A DNA stretch of 64,000 bases from CAWIVH01 sp963839475 (GCA_963839475.1 CAWIVH010000001.1:248001-312000), one strand, 5' to 3'; numbered from the stretch's first letter, positions 1 through 9,413 are shown. The notes: generated from the sequence alone by a model not told the origin. Made by a program: numbers and translations.

Positions 1-1123
1 TTGGAAGCCCCTTCTCGGTAAGACGCGATCCATCCGTCCCGCCGCGGATTGGCGCCCAGGTTGGATCCAGGCCGGCTCGACGTACCGCCTCTTCGAGATA
101 TTCGACGACTCTCAAGTCCGCACCCATATGGTCATTCATGTTGCGGTACTGCTCGATGACCTTCAGTTCAATGCGGGTCTTGGGGTGCAGAGCCTGTACC
201 TCGGCTATTATCGCTTCCAGTTTGCTCTTCAATACCATCAGGCCTGGGGTATGGAAGTCTCTCAGCAGGATCTTCAGAGTCGACTCAGCCTCGGCCCCTG
301 AGAGCGCGTGGGGGTGGATATAAGGCTCATAGCCCTCCGTGGTTTCCGGTGCGATATCCTTGGGCATCCGCAAAATGATGTCTGCCATTGCCCGGATCGA
401 ATTCACCATGATGCCTTTCGCCGTACCGGGATGGATATTCCGGCCGTGCACAGTGATCACGGCCATGTCGGCACTGAAGGTTTCCTTGTTGATTTCACCA
501 AGCTTGTCGCCGTCCACTGTATAGGCGAACTGGGCCCCGAATTTTCCCAGGTCGAAGTAACGGGTTCCGCCGCCGACCTCTTCATCAGCGGTGAACCCAA
601 TGGCGATGGGACCATGCGCCGGCTCGGGATGGGCCATCAGTTCCTGGATCGCGGTCATGATGATCGCGATTCCTGCCTTGTTGTCCGCGCCCAGAAGCGT
701 GGTTCCGTCTGTCGTAACGATGCTCCTGCCGATGTTTTCTGCAAGCGCCGGATTTTCATCTTCACGAATGACGACCGATGGATTTCCGGGAAGCTGAACA
801 TCCCCGCCCTGGTAGACAAACACCTGCGGTTTCACGTCTTTCCCGCTCGCGGAAGGTGAGGTATCGACGTGGGCAATGAAACCGATGACAGGAACACGTT
901 CATGGGCCGGATAATCCGCTGGAATGCTGCCGGGCAATACAGCCATTACCAGACCATGCTCATCCATGGAAACATCGGGCACCCCCAGCTCGCGCAACTC
1001 ATCAGCCAGAAGCTTGAGGAGATCCAGCTGCTTTTCCGTGCTGGGGTAGCTCGTGGATTCCTCGGAGGACTGGGTATCGATTCGAACATAGCGCAGCAGT
1101 CTGTCCAACGCCGTCTCTTTCAT
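1..1123 (-). CDS. pepT: Peptidase T (tripeptide aminopeptidase), C-terminus cut by window edge
   Basis: Reading leftward from the ATG at 1121-1123 gives 374 uninterrupted codons that run off the window, so no stop is visible. The product is a cytoplasmic M20B zinc aminopeptidase that removes the N-terminal residue of tripeptides. Visible family landmarks are the opening RLLRYVRIDTQS, the first metal motif IAHVDTS (His and Asp ligands), the bridging-Asp motif LGADNKAG, the catalytic-Glu motif FTADEEVGGG and, near the edge, IRGGTDGSRLTEKG. Enterobacterial PepT is about 408 residues, so roughly 35 residues, including the last metal histidine, should lie outside. A GGAGAGA ribosome site sits 7 bases upstream of the ATG. 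It is the third gene of a leftward run after an exported protein and GH51, with a 75-base gap. Rightward ORFs over this stretch are antisense shadows. Confidence 0.93.
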   Translation of the reverse strand, partial: MKETALDRLLRYVRIDTQSSEESTSYPSTEKQLDLLKLLADELRELGVPDVSMDEHGLVMAVLPGSIPADYPAHERVPVIGFIAHVDTSPSASGKDVKPQVFVYQGGDVQLPGNPSVVIREDENPALAENIGRSIVTTDGTTLLGADNKAGIAIIMTAIQELMAHPEPAHGPIAIGFTADEEVGGGTRYFDLGKFGAQFAYTVDGDKLGEINKETFSADMAVITVHGRNIHPGTAKGIMVNSIRAMADIILRMPKDIAPETTEGYEPYIHPHALSGAEAESTLKILLRDFHTPGLMVLKSKLEAIIAEVQALHPKTRIELKVIEQYRNMNDHMGADLRVVEYLEEAVRRAGLDPTWAPIRGGTDGSRLTEKGLP

Positions 1124-1198
1124 GGGTTCATCTCTCCAAATAGGTGAAAAATCGTGAAGCATCTGTCCCGCAGCGGCCTGTTCCTATCCCGGCAGAGA

Positions 1199-2752
1199 TC
1201 ACTCGACGGAGAGCGCTACCACTGATTTGGGCGGCAGCTTCACATCCAGGCCGCTCGAAATGATTCGTGCGCCGCTGAATTCGACCGGCTTGACGGCATC
1301 CGGCTTTTCAAAGGTGTTGTGCGCATTCATGGCCCCGGCTATCAGGATACGGCCTGAAACCCTTGAAATGGCGGCTCCACGCAGGCTGATGGCAACCTGG
1401 TTCGAGTTGCCGGGGTCCAGGTTGCACAGGGTAATATGAATCCTGCCATCCTTGTTGCGTGAAGCCGACACGCTGACGGCAGGAATCGTGTCCTTTTCAA
1501 AAGCATAATCAGCTGCCTTCAGCTCCAGAGGCAGCAGAGTCGCGTCCTGATGCTCCTTGTACATTTCGTAAACATGGTAGGTCGGGGTCAGCACCATGCT
1601 GCTGTCGCGGGTAAGGATGACCGCCTGGAGCACGTTGATAGTTTGAGCGATGTTTGTCATCCGGACTCGGTCGCAGTGATTGTTGAAAATGTTCAGGTTG
1701 ATCCCGGCCACCAGAGCGTCGCGCAAAGAGTTCTGTTGAAAGAGAAACCCTGGGTTAGTGCCCGGTTCCACGTCGTACCAGGTCCCCCATTCGTCGACCA
1801 TCAATCCCACGCGCTTTTTGGGATCATATCTGTCCATAACGGTGGAGTGCCGTTCGATCAACTCGCTCATGAAAAGGGTCTTCTTCAGGACCTTGAACCA
1901 TTCCTGTTCACCGAAGTTTGTGGCGGAGCCTTTGTTAGCCCAATCAACCGTATAATAGTGCAGGCTCAACCCCTGGATTACACGCGCGGTTTCACGCATG
2001 AGAACATCGGTCCAGGCATATCCGTCATCGCTGGCGCCGCAGGCGATTTTGTAGAGCCGGTTGCCGCTGAAGTTGTGAAGGTAGCTCTGAAAACGGCGCA
2101 ATACGTCGGAGTAATACTCGGCGCGCATGTTCCCGCCGCAACCCCAGGCTTCGTTTCCCAGACCCCAGAACTGAATCTTCCACGGCTTGTCGCGACCGTT
2201 GGCGCGGCGCAGGTCGGCCATCGGGCTCTGGCCGTCAAAGGTGAGATACTCGACCCATTGCTCCATTTCACGCACCGTGCCGCTTCCTACATTCCCCGTA
2301 ATGTAAGGTTCGGTCCCTAACTGTTCGCACAGGTCCATGAACTCATGGGTCCCGAAATGATTGTTTTCGGTGACGCCGCCCCAGTTGGTATTGACGATGC
2401 TGGGACGCTTGTCGCGCGGACCGATCCCGTCCATCCAGTGATACGTGTCGGCAAAGCATCCTCCCGGCCAGCGAAGATTGGGGATGCGGATCTGCCGCAA
2501 GGCCCCCACTACATCCTTGCGGATGCCCCGAACATTGGGAATGGATGAATTCTCTCCCACCCATAGGCCCCCGTAAATACAGGAGCCCAGGTGCTCGGCG
2601 AAGTGGCCATAGATATGGCGGTTGATTGCCAGGCTGCCCAGATCGGCATTAACGATCGCTGTCGTTTGCGCAACCGCCTCGCGGGCGGAACCGGACTGCA
2701 GTACCACGCATAGCATTGCGGCGGCTACTAAGCTGGTAATTGTGCACTTCAT
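1199..2752 (-). CDS. GH51 alpha-L-arabinofuranosidase, exported
   Basis: The 517-residue product should release terminal alpha-L-arabinose from arabinan or arabinoxylan side chains by a retaining mechanism. An N-terminal signal peptide (hydrophobic stretch about 8-22, cleavage near residue 29 after AVAQ) puts it in the periplasm or outside. The TIM barrel carries GH51 signatures: NRHIYGHFAEHLG, LRWPGGCFADTYHW, the acid/base motif GLGNEAWG (Glu201) and the nucleophile motif MVDEWGTWYD (Glu321). A C-terminal beta domain ends in LPPKSVVALSVE, as is usual for the family. The start is set by GGAGG just before the ATG. It lies 12 bases downstream of the exported protein gene at 2765-3943, so the two are almost surely co-transcribed. 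Confidence is high for the family; the exact substrate is inference. Confidence 0.95.
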   Translation of the reverse strand: MKCTITSLVAAAMLCVVLQSGSAREAVAQTTAIVNADLGSLAINRHIYGHFAEHLGSCIYGGLWVGENSSIPNVRGIRKDVVGALRQIRIPNLRWPGGCFADTYHWMDGIGPRDKRPSIVNTNWGGVTENNHFGTHEFMDLCEQLGTEPYITGNVGSGTVREMEQWVEYLTFDGQSPMADLRRANGRDKPWKIQFWGLGNEAWGCGGNMRAEYYSDVLRRFQSYLHNFSGNRLYKIACGASDDGYAWTDVLMRETARVIQGLSLHYYTVDWANKGSATNFGEQEWFKVLKKTLFMSELIERHSTVMDRYDPKKRVGLMVDEWGTWYDVEPGTNPGFLFQQNSLRDALVAGINLNIFNNHCDRVRMTNIAQTINVLQAVILTRDSSMVLTPTYHVYEMYKEHQDATLLPLELKAADYAFEKDTIPAVSVSASRNKDGRIHITLCNLDPGNSNQVAISLRGAAISRVSGRILIAGAMNAHNTFEKPDAVKPVEFSGARIISSGLDVKLPPKSVVALSVE

Positions 2753-2764
2753 GGGACCTCCGAT

Positions 2765-3943
2765 TCAGGGATTCACCACAGTAACGGGCAGCAAAATCGG
2801 TATACCTGTTCCGGCCTGCACCGCCAGAACCCACATGCGGCCCGCGGCAAACGAAGTCCAACGTCGCTCCACGGTAAGAGTTCCTTTGAACTTCGTTTTC
2901 GCGATGGAGGGCACGAGCTTGGAAACCGGGACCTGGAGATTTTTTCCGGGCTGCAGTTCCACGCTGTCGGATCCTTTCGGGACATCGGCGCCGGAAGCGT
3001 CTGCAAGGGTAAATCCCAGATGTGTCCCCGATTCGGCCGTAGCCTGGACTGCGAGGATAGTATCGATATTTTTGTCCGGGTCGATGACAACCGGAATGGA
3101 AACCACGTGCGCCAATGGCAATCGAACGCGCGTGCCGGATTTCTCGCCGGACGCCAGGATTGACATTTCGATTTCGACGGCCGCATCCGAGAAAACCTGG
3201 CCATATGCAGCCCCCCGCTGGATGCCGCCTTCTATTGCAAGGATTTCGCTGCGACCGGCGGGAATTTGCAGGAATTTCAATTCGCCTGCGCCAGGAATCG
3301 GAACGCCGCCGCCGAAATCGTCGAAGAGCTTTACAAGAACATGAGCTTCTCGATCGCGGGAAGGATTGTTCAGCTGCACCATCGAAATCGTCTTACCGGC
3401 TTGAGCAACATAGGGAACAAACTGAATGAAGGGTACCAGCGGGGCGCGCAGGGTCCGTGGCGGATCAGCCGAAAGGCGCAAAACTATCGCGAGCGATTTT
3501 GGATCATAGGATAATCCGCGCAAAGCCGAAATGGCTCTGGAATCTTCGCGGGTGATTTTGGCCAATGCGGAAAAGCTTCCCTTTCCGTCTTTCGAAATCC
3601 AAGGCTTCTCTGCGCTCGTCCCGGCATCAATGGCACCGCCGGAGCACACAACCTGCGCCCCATGGATTTGAATCGCCGCATCCAAGTTCAAATTGACCTG
3701 GAATTCTGCGGTTCCGCCGGCAATCTGCCCATCGGAATCACGCTCGGCGGACAGCTTGACCCTGCAGAAAGCGGAACCTGCCGGGAGGCCTTCACCCGGG
3801 GATATCAAAGTCTGATGGAATTGATAAACCTCTGCCGGGCTCGCAGGCGGAGCGCAGGTTCCTGGCCCGGCGGTGAACAGGAGATAAAACAACAGAGGAG
3901 TCAGAATTGCCACAACACCGCGCATAGTCGGCCTCGTTTCCAA
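2765..3943 (-). CDS. Exported protein of unknown function, first gene of GH51/pepT operon
   Basis: I do not recognise this 392-residue protein with certainty. It starts with a hydrophobic leader (about residues 8-27) and looks secreted. Residues about 40-160 hold a beta-rich unit in which NLNLDAAIQIHGAQV followed by a glycine-rich stretch faintly recalls CHRD domains, where an HIH-type motif sits at the same place. Residues about 165-390 look like one or two immunoglobulin-like beta sandwiches, with PFIQFVPYVAQAG, SMVQLNNPS and LPVTVVNP. It has no obvious catalytic motif and few Cys. Its stop lies 12 bases from the GH51 start, suggesting a linked role in polysaccharide handling or surface attachment, but that is guesswork. 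An alternative start lies at codon 7. Confidence 0.7.
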   Translation of the reverse strand: METRPTMRGVVAILTPLLFYLLFTAGPGTCAPPASPAEVYQFHQTLISPGEGLPAGSAFCRVKLSAERDSDGQIAGGTAEFQVNLNLDAAIQIHGAQVVCSGGAIDAGTSAEKPWISKDGKGSFSALAKITREDSRAISALRGLSYDPKSLAIVLRLSADPPRTLRAPLVPFIQFVPYVAQAGKTISMVQLNNPSRDREAHVLVKLFDDFGGGVPIPGAGELKFLQIPAGRSEILAIEGGIQRGAAYGQVFSDAAVEIEMSILASGEKSGTRVRLPLAHVVSIPVVIDPDKNIDTILAVQATAESGTHLGFTLADASGADVPKGSDSVELQPGKNLQVPVSKLVPSIAKTKFKGTLTVERRWTSFAAGRMWVLAVQAGTGIPILLPVTVVNP

Positions 3944-4059
3944 AGTACAGAGATTGGATTATCCATCATTTCTGCGAGGTCTTTGAGGCCTTTGTGGTGA
4001 AAAAAATCGGCGACAGAAACAGAATCTGTTTACCTTTGCTTTTGACTTCCGGCTCCGCC

Positions 4060-4080
4060 CCCATGTATGAACTACATGGG
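4060..4080. promoter_or_regulatory. Inverted repeat between divergent genes (operator candidate)
   Basis: CCCATGTA and TACATGGG are perfect 8-base arms separated by TGAAC. The site lies in the 210-base divergent gap between the exported-protein/GH51/pepT unit and GH2, where a shared dimeric regulator could bind. The same gap holds a half copy of the dispersed palindrome (TCTTTGAGGCCTTTGTGGTG, about 3979-3998). No regulator is encoded next to it, so the role is inferred from symmetry and position only. Confidence 0.4.
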
Positions 4081-4153
4081 CGGAATGATTTGAACCGCTA
4101 TTCCCGTAAAGCAAGCTTCGGCGGGCGGCGGCCGCCTGTCGGAAAGGAAAAAT

Positions 4154-5980
4154 ATGCTCCTGAAATACGCGCCCTCATGCTTCCGCAGTCTTTTCTTCGC
4201 AGCCATGATCCTCCTGCCATTCGTAACCCTAAGCCGGGCGCAAACCATTCCCCGGCCGGAGCACCCGCGGCCCGACATGTTCCGCGCCGATTGGCAAACC
4301 CTGAATGGCAGCTGGGATTTCGAGTTTGATGACGATGACAAAGGGCTCCAGGAACGATGGTATGCCGGCGAAAAAGCGTTTTCGAAGAAAATCACCGTCC
4401 CTTATTGTTTCCAGAGCCCGCTGAGCGGCATCTCGGATCCGAGCTACCATGACGTCGTCTGGTACCGGCGTGCGCTCGAAGTCCCCAAGGCATGGTCCTC
4501 GCGTCAGCTGGAAATCCATTTCGGGGCTGTGGACTATGAAGCCACGGTGTGGGTCAACGGAGCCTGGGCGGGAAACCACCGCGGGGGGCACGTCGGATTT
4601 TCCGTCGATATCACGAGGCATCTGAGGCCGAAAGACAACGTCATTATTGTTCGGGCCTGGGATCCTTCTACCGACCTCTCCATCCCTCGAGGAAAGCAGT
4701 ACTGGCAGCCCAAATCTTCCGGGATTTTCTACACCCGTACGACAGGCATCTGGCAGCCTGTATGGCTGGAGGCGGTAAGCCCGATCCACGTGGAACAATT
4801 GCGGATCACCCCCGATATCGATCATTCCCAGGTCCGCATTGAACCCGTCCTGAGCCGGATCTCCCCGAAAACGCTTCTTTATGTCAGCATTTACCTGGAC
4901 GACAAGCTGCAGGCGCAATCGCAGATCACCTGCATATCCAATCGCCCGGTCGTGGTGCAAAAGCTGGAGGGCCAGAGACTGTGGAGCCCGGAACGGCCGG
5001 CGCTGTACAACGTTCACTTAGAGATCGTGGACGGGACGGTCGTGGATAAGGTCGACAGCTATTTCGGCCAACGGAAGGTCAGTGTCCACAACAACCAGGT
5101 TTATTTGAACAACAGTCCTTATTACCTGCGCCTGGTCCTCGACCAAGGATATTGGCCGCAAAGCACCCTGACGCCTCCCAGCGACGAAGCCATCCAATAC
5201 GATATCAAAATGACCAAGGCGTTCGGCTTGAATGGCGCCCGCAAACACCAGAAGGTGGAGGATCCGCGCTGGCTCTATTGGGCAGATAAGATGGGGCTGC
5301 TGGTCTGGGGAGAAATGGCGAACGCTCACACTTACAACGAAACCTACGCCGCCCGCTTCGCCGATGAGTGGCAGCAGATTGTGGCCCGCGATTACAATCA
5401 CCCCTGCATCGTCGCCTGGGTGCCGATCAACGAGAGCTGGGGAGTCCCCAATATCCTTACCGATGCAGCCCAGCAGGAACATGCGCGGGCCATGTATCAC
5501 CTGATTCGCTCCCTGGATGCGACCCGCCCGGTCGTCGACAATGACGGGTGGGAACATACGGATGCCACCGATTATATGACGCTGCACGACTATGCACGCA
5601 CCGGGGAAGAGCTGACCGCCAAATACAAATCCCTCGAAACCGACCGCACTCGCATCCCGAGAAACGGCCGCGAAGCGCTGGCAATGGGAATCCGATACAA
5701 CGGCGCGCCGTTCCTCATGACCGAATTCGGCGGGATCGCCTACAGGCTCGGGGCACCCAGCGCGGCCAATGAATGGGGCTACTCGGGAATAGAGCCGACG
5801 GCCGAATCGATGCTGAGGCGGCTCGACGGCCTGGTCAAGGCCTTGCGCGCCAACGCCGCCTTCGCCGGTTTCTGTTACACACAGCTGACGGATGTCGAGC
5901 AGGAGATAAACGGTCTTATGACCTACGACCGGAAGCCGAAAGTGGATCCCGCGGAATTCAAGAAAATCTTTGCACAGTGA
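4154..5980 (+). CDS. GH2 family glycosidase (beta-galactosidase/glucuronidase-like), exported
   Basis: This 608-residue retaining glycosidase has a signal peptide (about 1-30, ending SRA-QT). The GH2 domains come in the usual order. The N-terminal jelly-roll sugar-binding domain (about 40-210) has NGSWDFEFD, VWYRRALEVP, TVWVNGAWAGNHRGGHVGF and GIWQPVWLE. An immunoglobulin-like domain (about 215-310) follows, then the TIM barrel. The acid/base is Glu427 in VPINESWG and the nucleophile Glu524 in LMTEFGGIAY. The N-x-x-R-x-x-H motif found in many beta-galactosidases and glucuronidases (NGARKHQK) lies near 360. It is short for a beta-galactosidase, so beta-glucuronidase, beta-mannosidase or another beta-glycosidase is equally possible. 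A GGAAAGGAA ribosome site precedes the ATG. A sirtuin gene follows 23 bases later. Confidence 0.92.
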   Translation: MLLKYAPSCFRSLFFAAMILLPFVTLSRAQTIPRPEHPRPDMFRADWQTLNGSWDFEFDDDDKGLQERWYAGEKAFSKKITVPYCFQSPLSGISDPSYHDVVWYRRALEVPKAWSSRQLEIHFGAVDYEATVWVNGAWAGNHRGGHVGFSVDITRHLRPKDNVIIVRAWDPSTDLSIPRGKQYWQPKSSGIFYTRTTGIWQPVWLEAVSPIHVEQLRITPDIDHSQVRIEPVLSRISPKTLLYVSIYLDDKLQAQSQITCISNRPVVVQKLEGQRLWSPERPALYNVHLEIVDGTVVDKVDSYFGQRKVSVHNNQVYLNNSPYYLRLVLDQGYWPQSTLTPPSDEAIQYDIKMTKAFGLNGARKHQKVEDPRWLYWADKMGLLVWGEMANAHTYNETYAARFADEWQQIVARDYNHPCIVAWVPINESWGVPNILTDAAQQEHARAMYHLIRSLDATRPVVDNDGWEHTDATDYMTLHDYARTGEELTAKYKSLETDRTRIPRNGREALAMGIRYNGAPFLMTEFGGIAYRLGAPSAANEWGYSGIEPTAESMLRRLDGLVKALRANAAFAGFCYTQLTDVEQEINGLMTYDRKPKVDPAEFKKIFAQ

Positions 5981-6003
5981 GCGCCGCCCAAGGAAGTCAT
6001 TCC

Positions 6004-6750
6004 ATGGTAGATCCGATAGGACAACTGGCTGCCCGGGTACGTGAAGGAATCCGAATCACGGTTATGACCGGCGCAGGAGTTTCAGCCGCCTCCGGGGTGC
6101 CGACCTTTCGCGGGAGCGGCGGCCTGTGGAATAACATGTCCGCCCAGGACCTCGCCACTCCCGAAGCCTTCTGCAGGAATCCCGGAAAGGTATGGGAGTG
6201 GTACAACTGGCGCCGTGAGCAAATCGCCCGTTGCCGTCCGAATGCCGCGCACGAAGTCCTTGCCGCCTGGAGCCGGCGCTATCCGGGTTTCACGCTGATC
6301 ACTCAGAACGTCGACGGGCTGCATGAAAAAGCCGGATCATTGAATGTGCTCCGCTACCACGGGTCCATCTGGGAAGTTTCGTGCTGGAAACGCTGCGCCA
6401 CGTCCCCCTCGCGCTGGCTCGACACTACCGTGCCGTTCCCTGAAATTCCTCCAAAATGCCCGCACTGCGGCCAGCTCATTCGCCCCGGTGTTGTGTGGTT
6501 CGGCGAGGGGATCGATCCTGAGATCATGGACCGGTCGGAAGCCGCTTGCGCTTGCGACCTATTCCTCACCATCGGCACTTCAGCACAGGTATATCCGGCG
6601 GCAGGACTGATCCGGTCGTCTGCCCATCATGGCGCATTCACCGTGGAGATCAACCCGGAGGAAACCCCGAGCTCGGACGAGGTGGATCTATCCATTCGCG
6701 GGCCTGCGGAAACCGTACTTCCCGAAGTTGAAGTGAGGATCAGGAATTAA
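6004..6750 (+). CDS. cobB: NAD-dependent protein deacylase, Sir2/SIRT5-like class III
   Basis: I chose the ATG at 6004 (AAGGAAG upstream); a longer frame overlapping GH2 has no family similarity before it. The 248-residue cytoplasmic enzyme removes acyl groups from lysines using NAD+. It shows GAGVSAASGVPTFRG (NAD loop, 23-37), TQNVDGLHEKAG (100-111), catalytic His119, a zinc ribbon made by Cys127, Cys131, Cys152 and Cys155, RPGVVWFGE (160-168) and the TIGTSAQVYPAAG motif (189-201). The Tyr67-x-x-Arg70 pair matches the residues that bind succinyl and malonyl groups in SIRT5 and CobB, so desuccinylation is plausible. It sits between GH2 and GH95 genes in one direction and may be co-transcribed with GH2. 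Confidence 0.93.
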   Translation: MVDPIGQLAARVREGIRITVMTGAGVSAASGVPTFRGSGGLWNNMSAQDLATPEAFCRNPGKVWEWYNWRREQIARCRPNAAHEVLAAWSRRYPGFTLITQNVDGLHEKAGSLNVLRYHGSIWEVSCWKRCATSPSRWLDTTVPFPEIPPKCPHCGQLIRPGVVWFGEGIDPEIMDRSEAACACDLFLTIGTSAQVYPAAGLIRSSAHHGAFTVEINPEETPSSDEVDLSIRGPAETVLPEVEVRIRN

Positions 6751-6804
6751 AAACGGCGCTTTTGTCTTTTCCATTCACCTGCGCGGTTTGGGAGTCACGC
6801 AGCC

Positions 6805-9246
6805 ATGAAATGCCGATATCTAAGGGCCCTATGGATTCTCATTATGACTGGAGCTGCACTGCCGGTGTTGGGCAAGGACAGCGCTGCATCCACATCCGAC
6901 CTTACCATCTCGTACAACAAGCCGGCCGAAAAATGGCTGGAGGCATTGCCGGTAGGGAACGGACGCCTCGGAGGAATGGTGTTCGGAGGAATCGCGCAGG
7001 AGCGCATTCAGCTGAACGACGATACACTCTGGTCTGGCGCCCCGAAGGATTGGAACAATCCCGAAGCGCTCAAGGTACTGCCCAGAATCCGCCAGCTAAT
7101 TTTTGAGGGTAACTACGCCGAAGCGCATGAGCTGGGGAAAAAAATGATGGGCCCGTACACCCAGTCGTACCTGCCGATGGGCAACCTCCGGATAAAAATG
7201 GATCATGCGTCGGAAGCCAGCGATTATAGGCGCGGACTCGATCTGGATTCGGCGATTGCTTTTGTACGATATTCCGTGGGCGGAATCGAATACGCGCGCG
7301 AGATTTTCTCTTCTTATCCCGACCAAGTCCTGGTTATGCGCCTCAGCGCCAGTAAGCCCGGAAACCTCAGCCTGACCGCTTCGCTCGACAGTCAGCTGCA
7401 TTTTCGAACGGCCGCTCGGAAGAATTCCCTGGTGCTGCGAGGAAAGGCGCCGCTGCATGCGGATCCCAACTATTACCCTCGCGACAATCCTATCCGCTAT
7501 GCCCCGGACCAAACCGGCGAAGGGATGAATTTCGAATGCCATCTTGGAGCGGTTTTGAAAGGAGGCCGCCTCGAAACGGGCGAAGGGAATCTGACAATCC
7601 ATGGGGCTGATGAGGTAATTCTGATCCTGAGTGCCGCTACGAGCTTTAACGGATTCGACAAATCTCCCGGACTGCAAGGAAAGGATCCCGCCCCAATCGC
7701 AGCATCTCAACTGGCGAACGCCCTGAGAAAGGGCCACGCAGCGCTCCGTGGAGCGCATGTCGACGATCATCAACGCCTCTTCCGGAGAGTGCAGCTCGAT
7801 TTGGGCCCGTCGCCCTCCGGGGCCGGCGGCCTGGCAACCGATGAGCGGCTGAGGAAGTTCGGCGCCGACGATCCCGGGCTGGTAGCGCTCCATTACCAAT
7901 ATGGACGCTATTTGCTCATCGCGAGTTCCAGGCCGGGCACGCAGCCGCCCAACCTTCAGGGAATTTGGAATGATGAAATGCGCCCTCCCTGGAGCTCCAA
8001 CTGGACCATCAACATAAACGCCGAAATGAACATGTGGCCGGCGGAGGTCGCGAATCTCCCGGAATGCCATGAACCACTGTTCGATCTAATTCGCGAGCTG
8101 GCGGGAAACGGCAAAAAAACAGCCATGGTGAATTACGGAGCGCGAGGCTGGGTTGCACACCACAACACCGATATCTGGCGCCAGTCTGCCCCGGTAGGGG
8201 ACTTTGGCCACGGTGACGCGACCTGGGCACTCTGGCCGATGTCCGGCCCCTGGCTTTGCAGCCATTTGTGGCAGCATTATGAGTTTTCCGGCGATCAAAC
8301 ATTCCTGCGGGAGAAGGCCTATCCATTGATGAAAGGGGCCGCCGAATTCTGCCTTGATTTCCTGGTCGAGGGGCGGGAGGGGTACCTGGTGACGGCGCCC
8401 TCAACTTCGCCGGAGAACCGGTTCGTGGCGCCGGACGGTAAGAACTGGGCGGTGACCGCGGCCACCGCTATGGACATAACGCTCATCCGCGACCTTTTCA
8501 AAAGGTGCATCGCCGCGTCCGAAATCCTGAAGGTCGACACAGCCTTCAGAGAACAGCTGCGCAAGGCAGGCGCGCGGCTGGCTCCGCTGAAGATCGGCGA
8601 GGGAGGCAGGCTGCAGGAATGGGACCGCGACTTCAAAGACGCCGAACCTCACCACCGCCATGTCTCGCACCTATGGGGTCTCTACCCCGGCAATGAAATT
8701 ACGCGTGAGTCCGCTCCCGGCCTGTTCGAAGCGGCGCGCCGATCCCTGGAACTGAGAACGGATGAAGGCACCGGATGGTCCTCCGGCTGGAAGATCAGCT
8801 TGTGGGCGCGTCTGGGAGACGGCAACCACGCGCTTCAGTTAATACGCCGTACGCTGCGCCTGGAAGACGGCGGCGTATATCTGAATCTCTTCGGCAGCCA
8901 CCCTCCCTTTCAGATGGACAGCAATTTTGCTTTTCCCGCCGGAATATCGGAAATGCTGCTTCAAAGCCATGAAGGAGATATCCACTTCCTGCCGGCCCTT
9001 CCTTCCGCTTGGCCCGATGGATCTATCCATGGGCTCAGGGCCCGAGGCGGATTCGAAGTCGATCTTCAGTGGAAGGGCGGCAGGTTGGATTCGGCTGAGG
9101 TGCGTTCCAAGCTGGGAGGAACGCGAAAAGCCAGGTATGGCGGGAAAGAGGTCTGGCTCAAAACCGCCCCGGGGAAATCCTATCGCCTGGACTCATCCCT
9201 TCAGGTAATGAAGGACCCATCGCCGAAACGGACTGGAAAGCCGTGA
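6805..9246 (+). CDS. GH95 alpha-L-fucosidase, exported
   Basis: The 813-residue inverting glycosidase is expected to act on alpha-1,2-linked L-fucose (some members act on L-galactose). A signal peptide covers about residues 1-23. The N-terminal beta domain opens with WLEALPVGNGRLGGMVFGG and NDDTLWSG, hallmarks of GH95. The (alpha/alpha)6 barrel shows NLQGIWNDEMRPPW, the pair Asn403/Asn405 in NWTININAEMN and Glu537 in TAPSTSPEN, equivalent to the acid of the Bifidobacterium enzyme AfcA. Asp705 sits in GSHPPFQMDSNFA and helps activate water with the asparagines. GHGDATWALWP and HRHVSHLWGLYPG are also typical. The length is normal. GGGAGTC lies upstream of the ATG. Sharing a block with GH2 and GH51, it points to use of fucosylated heteropolysaccharides. 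Confidence 0.95.
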   Translation: MKCRYLRALWILIMTGAALPVLGKDSAASTSDLTISYNKPAEKWLEALPVGNGRLGGMVFGGIAQERIQLNDDTLWSGAPKDWNNPEALKVLPRIRQLIFEGNYAEAHELGKKMMGPYTQSYLPMGNLRIKMDHASEASDYRRGLDLDSAIAFVRYSVGGIEYAREIFSSYPDQVLVMRLSASKPGNLSLTASLDSQLHFRTAARKNSLVLRGKAPLHADPNYYPRDNPIRYAPDQTGEGMNFECHLGAVLKGGRLETGEGNLTIHGADEVILILSAATSFNGFDKSPGLQGKDPAPIAASQLANALRKGHAALRGAHVDDHQRLFRRVQLDLGPSPSGAGGLATDERLRKFGADDPGLVALHYQYGRYLLIASSRPGTQPPNLQGIWNDEMRPPWSSNWTININAEMNMWPAEVANLPECHEPLFDLIRELAGNGKKTAMVNYGARGWVAHHNTDIWRQSAPVGDFGHGDATWALWPMSGPWLCSHLWQHYEFSGDQTFLREKAYPLMKGAAEFCLDFLVEGREGYLVTAPSTSPENRFVAPDGKNWAVTAATAMDITLIRDLFKRCIAASEILKVDTAFREQLRKAGARLAPLKIGEGGRLQEWDRDFKDAEPHHRHVSHLWGLYPGNEITRESAPGLFEAARRSLELRTDEGTGWSSGWKISLWARLGDGNHALQLIRRTLRLEDGGVYLNLFGSHPPFQMDSNFAFPAGISEMLLQSHEGDIHFLPALPSAWPDGSIHGLRARGGFEVDLQWKGGRLDSAEVRSKLGGTRKARYGGKEVWLKTAPGKSYRLDSSLQVMKDPSPKRTGKP

Positions 9247-9413
9247 CAACGCCCTGGAGAAGGCTGCACAAAGCCCGACTGCAGGACATCAAGGAGCACG
9301 ATCTGCGGCCGAACCTGATCCGGTTAACCAATGGGCCGCAGGAATTCCGATCCTGCCAGCCATCCCGCGGAATCTCGCGCAGCAATTGCGGTCTCATCCG
9401 GATGGGTATAGAA

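Noticed and set aside
308..1147. Several rightward ORFs up to 183 codons over the first kilobase
   Set aside because: They are antisense to peptidase T, which has family motifs over its entire length and a ribosome site; the rightward frames show none.
5773..6003. Long N-terminal extension of the sirtuin overlapping GH2
   Set aside because: The overlap reads the GH2 coding sequence out of frame; the ATG at 6004 has a ribosome site and gives the normal sirtuin length.
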